NCBI GenBank assembly: GCA_964252015.1
Contig: CAXULW010000016.1
Location: forward strand, 1-64,000
Direction of reading: 5' to 3'
DNA: 64,000 bases
Origin: CAXSBR01 sp964252015
GTDB taxonomy: Bacteria > Actinomycetota > Actinomycetes > Mycobacteriales > Jatrophihabitantaceae
In this document: piece by piece, positions 1-7,841 of the stretch
Layout of the letters: every line of letters begins with the position of its first letter
Position numbering within the stretch: the stretch's first letter is position 1
Translations under genes and position numbers: made by a program
The notes under the pieces: generated by a model
The model's database searches: none
Seen by the model: only the letters and a program-made list of their open reading frames with translations
Told to the model about the DNA's origin: nothing

Positions 1-50
1 AGCGAGGAACGAGCGAGGACCGGAGCGACGGCGGACTGCGGGGAGCACAG

Positions 51-1172
51 TCATGCGCCGTCTGCCGAAGCCATCGACCAGAGGGCGGCGGCGTGCCGGC
101 CGGCGGCGGCGTTGGTGACGAAGTAGGCGTGGTCCTGGTCCAGGCCGCGGCCCATGGTGGACAGCCGCACCGGGCTCGCCCGCAGCGCCGCGTCGAGGCC
201 GCGCCCGGACACCGTGACCACCCGCTGCGGTCCGCTCAGCCCCGCCAGGTCGGCAGCGACCGCGGCGGCCAGTTCGGGCTCGAGGTCGTCGGGTACGACC
301 AGGTCGACCGGGCTCAGCGCCACCCGGCCGAACGACGTGAGCGCGTGGTGCGAGACGCCCCGGTGCCGTTCCCGCGGGTCGGCTCCGGAGATCCGCAGGG
401 CACCTACGGCCCGGCCGCCGAGCACGCCGACCGCGTTGACGACCTCGCCCGCGGCCACCCCCGAAAAGCCCCACGGCGTGCCCGTGCCCAGGTTGCCCGG
501 GCCCTGGCTGACGACGGCGATGTCGGCGCCCAGCACGTGCCGGGCGGCGAGCAGCCCCGAGTGGACGGTGACGGTTTCCACGTCACCACCGAAGGCCTGC
601 CCGGTACTGACCGTGCCGCACAGCTCGTCGGCCAGTGCCACCAGCGTGCGGGAGTACCAGGCCGGCAGCGCACCGCCGTCGGTGAGCACGTAGGCGATCC
701 GGACGTGTGGCGCATCGGCCCGGATGCCGGCCACGACGGCGGGCAGCGCCGAGTGCAGGTCCGCGACGACCACGGGCATGGCGTCTATCGAGTCGGCTGC
801 GGCCAGGACGCCGTGGTGGGGGGAATCCGGCTCGTCGGCTCCGAAGACTGACGCCTGCATCGGGGTGTAGCGGGCCTTGACCAGGTGGCCGGGCCCGGTG
901 GGATCCGGCGGCAGCCGATCCGGGATGGCGACCACCAGCGCGTGCCCACCGGTGCCGAGCCCCTGGGCCAGCGCGGTGGTGTTGAGCAGGACGTCGTCGC
1001 CGACCCGCGGCTGGCCCACCAGCGCCGGGTAGGCCAGCGCAGGCACGCTGCCCTCGGTGCCGGCGTCGGTGCCGGCCTCGGTGTGCAGGTCGACCGTGAC
1101 CCCGACGACGCCCGGCCACCGGTCACCGAGCGCGGTCACCGTCCCGCGCCGCCATCGGATCACCCACGTCAC
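51..1172 (-). CDS. DUF3866 family protein
   Basis: This 373-residue protein matches the actinobacterial DUF3866 family, whose function is unknown. It starts at a GTG (reading MTWVIRW) and ends in TGA. It is largely Ala/Gly/Val-rich with alternating strand-helix character and has no signal peptide or membrane segment, so it is probably cytoplasmic. A glycine-rich stretch near residues 220-235 (SQGPGNLGTGTPWGF) looks like a nucleotide or cofactor loop, but that is inference. It is divergent from pafB, with 123 bases between the two starts, a neighbourhood this family often occupies in Actinobacteria. The family assignment rests on remembered sequence character rather than a search. Confidence 0.75.
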   Translation of the reverse strand: MTWVIRWRRGTVTALGDRWPGVVGVTVDLHTEAGTDAGTEGSVPALAYPALVGQPRVGDDVLLNTTALAQGLGTGGHALVVAIPDRLPPDPTGPGHLVKARYTPMQASVFGADEPDSPHHGVLAAADSIDAMPVVVADLHSALPAVVAGIRADAPHVRIAYVLTDGGALPAWYSRTLVALADELCGTVSTGQAFGGDVETVTVHSGLLAARHVLGADIAVVSQGPGNLGTGTPWGFSGVAAGEVVNAVGVLGGRAVGALRISGADPRERHRGVSHHALTSFGRVALSPVDLVVPDDLEPELAAAVAADLAGLSGPQRVVTVSGRGLDAALRASPVRLSTMGRGLDQDHAYFVTNAAAGRHAAALWSMASADGA

Positions 1173-1282
1173 GCTATCGGTAACGGACTAGGACGACCGT
1201 GCCTGATGCGCGATGATCTGGCAGTGGCGGTGTGGGCGGGTTCGAGCAAGCGCGCCGCCGACACGCGCCGCCGGACAGGCAT

Positions 1283-1288
1283 TACGTT
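1283..1288 (+). promoter_or_regulatory. -10 hexamer TACGTT for leaderless pafB
   Basis: TACGTT fits the actinobacterial TANNNT -10 consensus and is followed by exactly 7 bases before the pafB ATG at 1296, which places the transcription start on or next to the start codon. Confidence 0.5.
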
Positions 1289-1295
1289 CGAGGAC

Positions 1296-2312
1296 ATGGC
1301 GGCCCGGCGCGCGGAACGGATGGTGAACCTCGTCCTGTGCCTGCTGTCGACCCGCGCGTTCCTGACCGCGGAGCAGATCCGGCGGGCCGTGCCGGGCTAC
1401 GAACCCGACGACAACTCCGAGCGCGCCGACGAGGCGTTCAAGCGCATGTTCGAGCGCGACAAGGCCGAGCTGCGCGACCTCGGAATCCCGTTGGAGACCG
1501 GTCGCACCAGCGTTTTCGACGTCGACGACGGTTACCGCATCGCCCGCCGCGACTACGAACTGCCCGAGATCGAGTTCGACCCGGCCGAGGCCACCGCGGT
1601 CGGCCTGGCGTCGCGGCTGTGGCAATCGGCCACGCTCAGCAGCGCGGCTCGCACCGCGCTGCTCAAGCTGCGGGCGGCCGGCGTCGAGGTGGACGACCAG
1701 TCCGGTCCGGGCACGTTCGGTCCCCTCGACGCGGCCGAGCCGGCGCTCGGGCCGTTGCTCGACGCGGTCCGCGAGCGTCGGGCGGTGGGTTTCGACTACC
1801 GCAAGTCCGGCGCCGAGACGGTGGAGAGCCGCGTGGTCGAGCCGTGGGGCGTGCTGTCCTGGCGCGGACGGTGGTACCTCGTCGGCCACGACCGGGGGCG
1901 CAACGCCGCCCGCAGCTTCCGGCTCTCCCGCCTCAGCGGCGCGGTGCGCGGGGTCGGTGACCGCGGGGTCGTGCAACGCCCCGACGGGATCGATCTGCTG
2001 CCGCTCGTCCGCGGCGGCATACCCGATCACGCCCGGATCGCCCGCGTCCGCGTTGTTGGTCCTGGTGCGGCCCGGTTGCGGCGCCTGGCCATGGGGGTCG
2101 AGGGGCTGTCCGGCCCGTCCGCGACCCGAGCCGAGTCCGGCAACGGGACCGGCCAGGAGTTGAAGATCGACTACACCGACGTCGACTGGCTGGCCCGCAT
2201 CGTCGCCGCGGCCGGTCCTAGCGTGGTTGCGCTGGAGCCACCCGAGCTGGTCCGTCAGGTGACCGCCCTGCTCCAGGTCGCCGCGCAAACCACCCCGGCG
2301 GGCCGATCATGA
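1296..2312 (+). CDS. pafB: PafB, WYL-domain DNA-damage transcription regulator
   Basis: PafB is one half of the PafBC activator that switches on LexA-independent DNA-repair genes in mycobacteria. The 338-residue product begins MAARRAERMVNLVLCLLSTR, matching the known family N-terminus, with a winged helix in the first 75 residues (LTAEQIRRAVPGY, MFERDKAELRDLGIPLE) and a WYL domain near 150-235 (VEPWGVLSWRGRWYLVGHDR, FRLSRL). The open frame extends upstream to an ATG at 1206, but the family alignment and a leaderless -10 box support 1296. The stop overlaps the pafC start by four bases (ATGA), so the two are probably translationally coupled and made in equal amounts for heterodimer assembly. 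Confidence 0.93.
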   Translation: MAARRAERMVNLVLCLLSTRAFLTAEQIRRAVPGYEPDDNSERADEAFKRMFERDKAELRDLGIPLETGRTSVFDVDDGYRIARRDYELPEIEFDPAEATAVGLASRLWQSATLSSAARTALLKLRAAGVEVDDQSGPGTFGPLDAAEPALGPLLDAVRERRAVGFDYRKSGAETVESRVVEPWGVLSWRGRWYLVGHDRGRNAARSFRLSRLSGAVRGVGDRGVVQRPDGIDLLPLVRGGIPDHARIARVRVVGPGAARLRRLAMGVEGLSGPSATRAESGNGTGQELKIDYTDVDWLARIVAAAGPSVVALEPPELVRQVTALLQVAAQTTPAGRS

Positions 2313-3256
2313 GTGGGGCGGCGGACCGGATGCCGCGGCTGCTGGCTCTGGTCCCGTACCTGTTGGCTCGCCCTGGGATTGCCGTGGCGCAGGCCGCGGC
2401 CGATTTCGGGGTGACCGAGGCGCAGCTGCGGCGCGATCTCAACCTGCTGTGGATGTGCGGGCTGCCCGGCCAGGGCCCCGGCGACCTGATCGACCTGGCC
2501 TTCGACGGCGACACGATCAGCGTCATCTTCGACGCCGGGATGTCGCGCCCACTACGCCTGAGCGCCGAGGAGGCGCTGGCCCTGATCGTCGCCCTGCGCA
2601 CCCTGGCCGAGACACCGGGCATCGTCGACCGCGGCGTGGTCGAGCGCGCGCTGGCCAAGGTGGAGTCGGCGGCCGGCGGTCACGTCGACGCCGCCGACGC
2701 CGTCCAGGTCGCCCTCGACGCCGAGGCCCGGGCCCGGCCGGTGGTCCAACTGGCCCTGGACGAGTTCCGCGCACTCGAGCTGCGTTACTTCACCGCCGGG
2801 CGCGACGAGACCACCGAGCGCGTCGTCGACCCGATCCGGATGTTCACCTCGGAGGGACGCGCCTACCTCGAGGCGTGGTGCCGGCGGGCCGAGGGGCTGC
2901 GGGTGTTCCGGCTCGACCGGATCGAAGCGGCGGCCATGCTCGACGAACCGGCCAGCGTGCCCCCACACGTGCAACCCCGGGAACTCAGCGAGGGCGTCTA
3001 CGACCCGGCGCCCGAGCACCTGCTGGTCGACCTGTTGCTGACGCCGGCGTACGAGTGGGTGGCCGAGCACTACGTCATCGAGGACGAGAGCACGTCGCCC
3101 GCCGGGCACCAGATCAGCCTGCGGGTGTCGGACCCGGCCTGGGTGCGCGCGCTGGTCCTCAGCTCCTCCGGCGACGTCACCGTGCTCTCCCCGCCCTGGC
3201 TGGCCGAGGACATCCGGGCGTCGGCGCGGACGGCGCTGGCCGCGTACGCCGTCTGA
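2309..3256 (+). CDS. pafC: PafC, WYL-domain partner of PafB
   Basis: This 315-residue protein is the second PafBC subunit. An N-terminal winged helix (residues 5-70: LVPYLLARPGIAVAQAAADF, QLRRDLNLLWMCGLPG) precedes a WYL-type domain in which the signature is AYLEAWCRRAEG followed by VFRLDRI (about 190-210). A C-terminal WCX-like region runs to residue 315. In known systems PafB and PafC act together, probably sensing single-stranded DNA through the WYL domains. The start overlaps the pafB stop, and the next gene follows after 89 bases with its own -10-like box. Unlike in M. tuberculosis, pafA and the proteasome genes are not visible upstream; a divergent DUF3866 gene occupies that side. Confidence 0.93.
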   Translation: MSGAADRMPRLLALVPYLLARPGIAVAQAAADFGVTEAQLRRDLNLLWMCGLPGQGPGDLIDLAFDGDTISVIFDAGMSRPLRLSAEEALALIVALRTLAETPGIVDRGVVERALAKVESAAGGHVDAADAVQVALDAEARARPVVQLALDEFRALELRYFTAGRDETTERVVDPIRMFTSEGRAYLEAWCRRAEGLRVFRLDRIEAAAMLDEPASVPPHVQPRELSEGVYDPAPEHLLVDLLLTPAYEWVAEHYVIEDESTSPAGHQISLRVSDPAWVRALVLSSSGDVTVLSPPWLAEDIRASARTALAAYAV

Positions 3257-3332
3257 CGCAGCAGTCGCCAACGGTCCGGCTCGCACCGCAGACGCACCGC
3301 CGCTGCGAAGGGCGGCGGCTGAGCCCTGACAG

Positions 3333-3338
3333 TAGAGT
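3333..3338 (+). promoter_or_regulatory. -10 hexamer TAGAGT, leaderless GTG
   Basis: TAGAGT ends 7 bases before the GTG at 3346 and would drive the small membrane gene and tatC as a leaderless transcript separate from pafBC. Confidence 0.4.
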
Positions 3339-3345
3339 TCCCGAG

Positions 3346-3570
3346 GTGATCGGGTGGTGGGTGGCCGCAGCGGCCGTGGTGATCGCCCTGCTCGTACTCG
3401 GTTTCTGCACCTACGAGGTGCTGTGGCGGGCGCGCCGGCTGCGCCGCGACCTGGCCGCGCTGAGCGAACTGGCTCCCGACGTGGCCGCGGTACAGCGCCG
3501 GTTGCAGCTCGTCGTCGAACGGTCCTCCTCGATGAATTCCTCGCGCCCGCCGCCGGCCGCTGACCCGTGA
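3346..3570 (+). CDS. Small single-pass membrane protein in the tatA position
   Basis: A 74-residue product starting at GTG (reading VIGWWVAAAAVVIALLVLGF) has one strong membrane helix at residues 5-22, then an arginine-rich stretch (WRARRLRRDL) and an amphipathic helix to about residue 60, ending in a short Pro-rich tail. The topology is N-out/C-in by the positive-inside rule. It sits between pafC and tatC, exactly where tatA lies in M. tuberculosis, and overlaps tatC by four bases (GTGA). However, it lacks the FG hinge and the glycine/lysine amphipathic-helix pattern of TatA (family motif FGxxKLP), so I do not call it TatA. Its function is unknown; a Tat-associated role is inference from position. 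Confidence 0.7.
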   Translation: MIGWWVAAAAVVIALLVLGFCTYEVLWRARRLRRDLAALSELAPDVAAVQRRLQLVVERSSSMNSSRPPPAADP

Positions 3571-4457
3571 CCACCAGCATCCGCCGTCGTCCGCCGTCCG
3601 ACCCGGAAGGACGGATGTCGGTTGTCGACCACCTGCGCGAGCTGCGGCGCCGGGTCATCCTGTCGCTGGTCGTCATCAGCATCGGGGCCGCGGTGGCCTA
3701 CTTCTTCTACAACCCGATCCTGCACTTCCTCGAGGCGCCCTACTGCCACGTGCCAGCGGAGAAGCGGGGCGCCGAGCGCGGCAGCGACTGCGAGCTGACC
3801 TACTTCGGCGTCACCACTGGTCTCATCGTGCGCCTGAAGATCTGCGCTCTGGTCGGCGTCATCGGCACCGCGCCGTTCTGGCTCTACCAGCTCTGGGCGT
3901 TCGTCACCCCCGGGCTCAAGGCCAAGGAACGCAAGTACACGATCTCCTTCGTCGCGAGCGCATCGGTGCTCTTCGCCCTGGGCATGACCCTGGCCTACAT
4001 CATCATGTTCCCCGGTCTGAAGGTGCTGGTCGATCAGGCGGGAGACGCGTTCCCGACGCTCACCATCGACTCCTACCTGAGCTTCCTGACCCTGCTGCTG
4101 CTGGTGTTCGGCTCGGCGTTCGAGCTGCCGCTGCTGATCGTGATGCTCAACCTGGCCCGGGTGCTTCCGTACCGGTTGCTTCGCCGCTGGCAACGGCTGT
4201 CGATCTTTCTCATCTTCGTCTTCGCCGGTGTCGCCACCCCGACGCCGGATCCGTTCACGATGTGCGCGATGGCGTTGCCCATGGTGCTGCTGTTCGAAGG
4301 CGCGGTGTACTTCGCCTACGTCCACGACAAACGCCTGGCCAAGCGAAAGGCTGAGGACGGGGGGGCCGAGCTGCCCGACGACCAGGCCTCGTCGATCAAC
4401 CCGCTGCCCGACCGGCTCGATCCCGATCCGCCGACGGGCTGGTCGGCGCTGCCGTGA
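3567..4457 (+). CDS. tatC: Sec-independent protein translocase TatC
   Basis: TatC is the membrane receptor that recognises twin-arginine signal peptides. The 296-residue sequence carries the N-terminal family signature SVVDHLRELRRRV (about 18-30), a first periplasmic loop with two cysteines (YCHV, SDCEL), the conserved FWLYQLWAFVTPGL (about 102-115) and the glutamate in FGSAFELPLLI (about 185-195) used in signal-peptide binding. Six membrane helices can be seen. The C-terminal 55 residues are charged and Pro-rich, as in other actinobacterial TatC proteins. Translation starts at a GTG that overlaps the preceding stop. No tatA or tatB is found in the window. Confidence 0.97.
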   Translation: MTTSIRRRPPSDPEGRMSVVDHLRELRRRVILSLVVISIGAAVAYFFYNPILHFLEAPYCHVPAEKRGAERGSDCELTYFGVTTGLIVRLKICALVGVIGTAPFWLYQLWAFVTPGLKAKERKYTISFVASASVLFALGMTLAYIIMFPGLKVLVDQAGDAFPTLTIDSYLSFLTLLLLVFGSAFELPLLIVMLNLARVLPYRLLRRWQRLSIFLIFVFAGVATPTPDPFTMCAMALPMVLLFEGAVYFAYVHDKRLAKRKAEDGGAELPDDQASSINPLPDRLDPDPPTGWSALP

Positions 4458-4507
4458 GCCGCCGTTGTCGGCCGTGATGCGCCCGTGAGCCGGACCGAAC
4501 ACCGGCG

Positions 4508-5407
4508 ATGAGCCGGCTGCGGGTGACGCTGCTGGTCAACCCGGCGGCGAACACCGGTCGGGCCGGGGGGCTGAGTGCGGCCGTGGCCGGGCGTCTGGCC
4601 CGGGCCGCAACGGTGCGGGTGGTCATGGCCGAATCGGCGGCGGGAACGGCGCGTCTCGCGCGCCAGGCGGTGGCCGACGCTGATGCGCTCGTCGTCCTCG
4701 GCGGCGACGGCACCGTGCACCACGTGCTCCCGGCGCTGGCCCAGACGGGCCTGCCACTGGGGATCGTCCCGGCCGGAACCGGCAACGACGGCGCGGTCAG
4801 CCTCGGCCTGCCCAGCAATCCGTTGCCCGCGGCGGACGTGATCGTGGCGGCCCTGGGCGACGGACGCGTCCGGTCGGTCGATCTGGGTCGAGCCGAGACC
4901 ACGACGGGACCGCGATGGTGGCTGACCGTGCTGTGCGCCGGGTTCGACTCGGCGGTGAACGAACGGGCCAACGCCATGTCCTGGCCACGCGGGCCCCGAC
5001 GCTACGACTTGGCCATCGCCATCGAGGCGATCCGGCTCGGCCCGCGCCGCTACACCCTCACCCTCGACGGCGCCGAGCACGCCCTGGACGCCACGATCGT
5101 GACGGTGTGCAACACGCCCCGTTACGGCGGGGGAAAGCTGATCGCGCCCGATGCGCAGCTGGACGACGGGGTGTTCGAGGTGTGCGTCATCGCGCCGGTG
5201 TCACGCCGGACGCTGGCCCGGCTGGCGCCGAAGCTCGACCGCGGCGGGCACGTCGGGCACCCCGCGGTGACGTTCCACCAGGCCCGCCGGGTGCGGGTCG
5301 AGGCCGACCGGCTGGCCTACGCCGACGGGGAACGGATCGGCGTGCTGCCCGTCGAGACAGAATGCGTCCCGGCGGCGCTGAACGTGCTCGCGCCGCCGGG
5401 ACGGTAG
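4508..5407 (+). CDS. Diacylglycerol/lipid kinase family protein (YegS/DgkB-like)
   Basis: This 299-residue enzyme belongs to the DAGK-catalytic (LCB5/YegS/BmrU) superfamily of soluble lipid kinases, which phosphorylate diacylglycerol or related lipids. It shows the opening LLVNPAANTGRA (6-17), the nucleotide-binding VVLGGDGTVHHVL (about 62-74) and LGIVPAGTGND (about 84-94) motifs, and a C-terminal beta-sandwich region that ends near residue 285. The GGDGT and GTGND glycines and aspartates are intact, so it should be active. It follows tatC on the same strand after 50 bases and is convergent with the next gene. The substrate cannot be told from sequence. Confidence 0.9.
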   Translation: MSRLRVTLLVNPAANTGRAGGLSAAVAGRLARAATVRVVMAESAAGTARLARQAVADADALVVLGGDGTVHHVLPALAQTGLPLGIVPAGTGNDGAVSLGLPSNPLPAADVIVAALGDGRVRSVDLGRAETTTGPRWWLTVLCAGFDSAVNERANAMSWPRGPRRYDLAIAIEAIRLGPRRYTLTLDGAEHALDATIVTVCNTPRYGGGKLIAPDAQLDDGVFEVCVIAPVSRRTLARLAPKLDRGGHVGHPAVTFHQARRVRVEADRLAYADGERIGVLPVETECVPAALNVLAPPGR

Positions 5408-5438
5408 TTCAGATCGGACCGAACGGTCCGGTCGGTGG

Positions 5439-6446
5439 TCAGACGATGCTGGTGACCTGGTAGCCGCCGGTGGCCCGGCGGGTGAGGGTGAAGGTGACCT
5501 TGGTCGTGGTGTTCGTCAGCGTCACCGTGTACTTGGCCGTGTTGCCGAGACCGTCGCCGCCGGTGCTGTCGGTGAGCGGGAACAAACTGAAGGACTTGCC
5601 GTAGTACTTGGCGATCGCGGTCTTGGCGCTGGGCGCAACACAGTTGTCGACGATGCTCTTGAAGTACGAACTCGACGAGGCGTAATCCTTCATGAACGAC
5701 ACCCCGATGGTGATGCTGATCAGGGCCGAACTGGCGCTGCCCGTGGTGCACTGAGGCTTGCTCAAGCTGCTCGAAGTACTCGAGCTGGACGCGCTCGGGG
5801 TCGTGGTCGGGACTGCGGTGGCCCCGCCCCCGGTGTCCGTGCTTTCGCTGCTGCTCGAACTGGAATCAGAAGCCGAAGCGCTTGTGGTCAGGGTGACGAC
5901 ACTCGGTAACGAGGTCGAGGTGCCCCCGGCGGTGTTCTTCTTCTTGTCGCCGGTGAAGGCGAAGATGCCCCCGACAATTACCGCGACCGCGACGACCGCG
6001 CCGATGATGCCGTAAATGAGGTTGCGGTTGCTCTTAGGGCCCTGCGTTCCGCCGCCGCCGGGGGCGTAGCCGTACGGCGGTTGGCCGCCACCGCCGCCGT
6101 ACTGCTGACCGGGCTGCTGGCCGTACGGCTGTGCGGGCTGACCCCATTGCTGCTGGCCGCCGTACTGCTGCGCGGACGGGTCAGCGGGCTGGCCCCACTG
6201 ACCGGGCTGCTGACCCGGCTGACCAGGCTGCTGTCCGTACGGCTGGCCGTACTGCTGGCCGTACTGCTGGCCGCCGTACGGCTGGCCGCCGTACGGCTGG
6301 GCCGACGGGTCGGCCGGCTGACCCCACTGGCCGGGCTGCTGGCCGTACTGCTGACCCGACTGATCGCCGGAAGGCTCAGGCGGCGGGTTTTGCGACCCCT
6401 GGCCCTGGTGCTGGTTCGGGTCCCAGCTGTCGCTCGGGGTGCTCAT
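5439..6446 (-). CDS. QYG-rich single-pass membrane protein with conserved extracytoplasmic domain
   Basis: The 335-residue protein has four parts: a disordered N-terminal 140 residues dominated by QQYGQQ, QPYG and PGQWGQPADPS repeats; a membrane helix at about 146-168 (LIYGIIGAVVAVAVIVGG); a Ser/Thr-rich linker; and a folded domain from about 232 to the end with two cysteines (PQC, DNC) and the motifs YYGKSF, TAKYTV and TLTNTTTKVTFTL. The same folded domain occurs in the neighbouring gene at 6698-7702, so the two are paralogues. A GAGGAG ribosome site lies 7 bases ahead of the ATG. The inside tail/outside domain layout is inferred from lysines (GDKKK) after the helix and is uncertain. I know no function for it. 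Confidence 0.85.
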   Translation of the reverse strand: MSTPSDSWDPNQHQGQGSQNPPPEPSGDQSGQQYGQQPGQWGQPADPSAQPYGGQPYGGQQYGQQYGQPYGQQPGQPGQQPGQWGQPADPSAQQYGGQQQWGQPAQPYGQQPGQQYGGGGGQPPYGYAPGGGGTQGPKSNRNLIYGIIGAVVAVAVIVGGIFAFTGDKKKNTAGGTSTSLPSVVTLTTSASASDSSSSSSESTDTGGGATAVPTTTPSASSSSTSSSLSKPQCTTGSASSALISITIGVSFMKDYASSSSYFKSIVDNCVAPSAKTAIAKYYGKSFSLFPLTDSTGGDGLGNTAKYTVTLTNTTTKVTFTLTRRATGGYQVTSIV

Positions 6447-6697
6447 CGCGTTCTCCTCGTCATTGGTGGTGTCAGTGGTAGCACGACGGGCCCTCGCGGC
6501 CGGTCACCCCGGGCTACCGGGCGTACCCGTCGCTGGCCGTCACCGGTGGGTTCGTGCTCTGCGTTCCCCGAGGGCGCGCAACTTAAACCCCACCTGTTCT
6601 GATCTTTCCGTTGATCCGGGCGCAATGCGAATCGTCGGACCCGGCCGGCGATCGGATCGCCGGCCTGAGGTCGTGGTCTCGAGCTGACAATTCCGAG

Positions 6698-7702
6698 TTA
6701 GCTCGCGGTCAGCGAGACTATCTGGTAGCCGACCGTGCCCACCTTGCGGTTCAGGGTGAACGTGACGTAATCGGTGGTATTGGTGAGCTGGACGGAGTAC
6801 CTCGCCGTGGCGCCGTTGCCGTTCGAGCCGGTCAGGTCACCCCCGGGCAGGCCGAAGGTCTTTCCGTAGTAGGGGCCGATCTCCTTGAGCGCCGCCGGGG
6901 TGAGGCAGCTGTCGAGGACGTCACGGTTGAACTTGTCGGCCGCGTCGTAGGACTTGACGTAGCTCAGGGTCACGGTCAGCCGGATGAGATCGGTGGAGGC
7001 ATCGGGGGCGACACACAGGTTTTGGTTGTCGGAGGTCGACGTCGGCGACGGCGCGGTCGGCGACCCGGACGTCGCCGCGCTCCCGGTGGTAGCGGTAGAC
7101 GTGATGCTCCCGGTCGGCATGCTCCCGGTCGGGATGCTCCCGGTCGGCGATGCCGCGGTCGTTGCCGAAGTGGTCACCGCTGCGGTCAGCGAAGGCGTAC
7201 CCGAGCCGGACTTGCGCGTGAGCACGACCACGAGACCGGACACCACGAGGGCGACCACGATGACGCCGACCACGGCCAGGACGGTCCGGTTGCCCCCACC
7301 GGAACGCGGCGGACCGCCTGCGCCGTAGGGGTTGTAGCCCGGCGGACCGTATCCCGGCGGGGGGCCGTGGCCCTCGCCGTAGCTGGCCGAGCCCTCGCCG
7401 TAGCTGGCCGAGCCCTCGCCGTAGCTGGCCGAGCCCCCGCCGTAGTTGGCCGGACCGTACGGCGGTTGATTCGGGGACTGCTGGTAGGGCGCCTGGTTCC
7501 CGGGCGACCGGTAGTAAGGCGGCTGGCTCTGGGCCGATTGGTAGGGCGGGACGGGTGCCGATGCCGGGGGAGGAGGGGAGGCCGGCGGCGGCTGGGCGGT
7601 CGGCGGTTCGGGAGGAGACGACGACCCCGGGCTGGTCGTGGGTGGCGGCGGCTCATAGGGGTCGGGTGGAGGGGCCCATCCACCGCCGGTAGGCCCACTC
7701 AT
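6698..7702 (-). CDS. Paralogous Pro/Gly/Tyr-rich single-pass membrane protein
   Basis: This 334-residue protein repeats the plan of its downstream neighbour: a Pro-rich disordered N-terminus with three exact SASYGEG repeats (about 90-112), a membrane helix at about 140-162 (VLAVVGVIVVALVVSGLVVV), a Thr/Ser/Pro linker containing PTGSM-type repeats, and a C-terminal domain from about 230 carrying two cysteines (NLC, DSC), YYGKTF, TARYSV and LTNTTDYVTFTL. The two folded domains share the order of these motifs and the ending GYQ-V-S, which indicates gene duplication. It and the 5439-6446 gene run in the same direction with 251 bases between them. Its role is unknown; an envelope-associated binding domain is a guess. 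Confidence 0.85.
   Translation of the reverse strand: MSGPTGGGWAPPPDPYEPPPPTTSPGSSSPPEPPTAQPPPASPPPPASAPVPPYQSAQSQPPYYRSPGNQAPYQQSPNQPPYGPANYGGGSASYGEGSASYGEGSASYGEGHGPPPGYGPPGYNPYGAGGPPRSGGGNRTVLAVVGVIVVALVVSGLVVVLTRKSGSGTPSLTAAVTTSATTAASPTGSIPTGSMPTGSITSTATTGSAATSGSPTAPSPTSTSDNQNLCVAPDASTDLIRLTVTLSYVKSYDAADKFNRDVLDSCLTPAALKEIGPYYGKTFGLPGGDLTGSNGNGATARYSVQLTNTTDYVTFTLNRKVGTVGYQIVSLTAS
7104..7148. repeat. 15-bp tandem repeat, three copies
   Basis: ATGCTCCCGGTCGGC occurs three times end to end (the middle copy ends in G) inside the linker of the 6698-7702 gene and encodes the PTGSM/PTGSI repeats. The unit keeps the reading frame. Confidence 0.9.
7371..7454. repeat. 21-bp tandem repeat, three exact and one degenerate copy
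   Basis: Three identical 21-bp units (7371-7391, 7392-7412, 7413-7433) and one diverged unit encode the SASYGEG repeats of the membrane protein on the minus strand. Exact identity at the DNA level indicates recent slippage. Confidence 0.9.
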
Positions 7703-7828
7703 GCTGCGATCCCTTCCGGTTGCCGTCGGCTCGACGTCGGCCCGAGGTGAATTTTACGGGTTCGGCCGGTGCGGGCGGATCTGGCGGGCTCAGCCGTGAG
7801 CTCCGCAGATCGGCACAGGGCCGCCGAT

Positions 7829-7834
7829 TACTGT
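7829..7834 (+). promoter_or_regulatory. -10 hexamer TACTGT for leaderless helY
   Basis: TACTGT ends 7 bases before the ATG at 7842 and no ribosome-binding site precedes that start. Confidence 0.5.
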
Positions 7835-7841
7835 CGCCAGC

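Noticed and set aside
885..1295. N-terminal extension of PafB
   Set aside because: It overlaps the divergent gene and precedes the conserved family start; a leaderless -10 sits at 1283.
3346..3570. Calling the small gene tatA by position
   Set aside because: The FG hinge and TatA amphipathic helix are missing, so the position alone is not enough.
5418..5431. Palindrome GGACCGAACGGTCC as terminator between the lipid kinase and the QYG-rich gene
   Set aside because: The loop would be only two bases and no longer stem forms; too weak to list.
6081..6602. Long plus-strand frame opposite the QYG-rich gene
   Set aside because: It is the antisense reading of a low-complexity repeat tract; its Leu/Arg-rich sequence resembles no protein.
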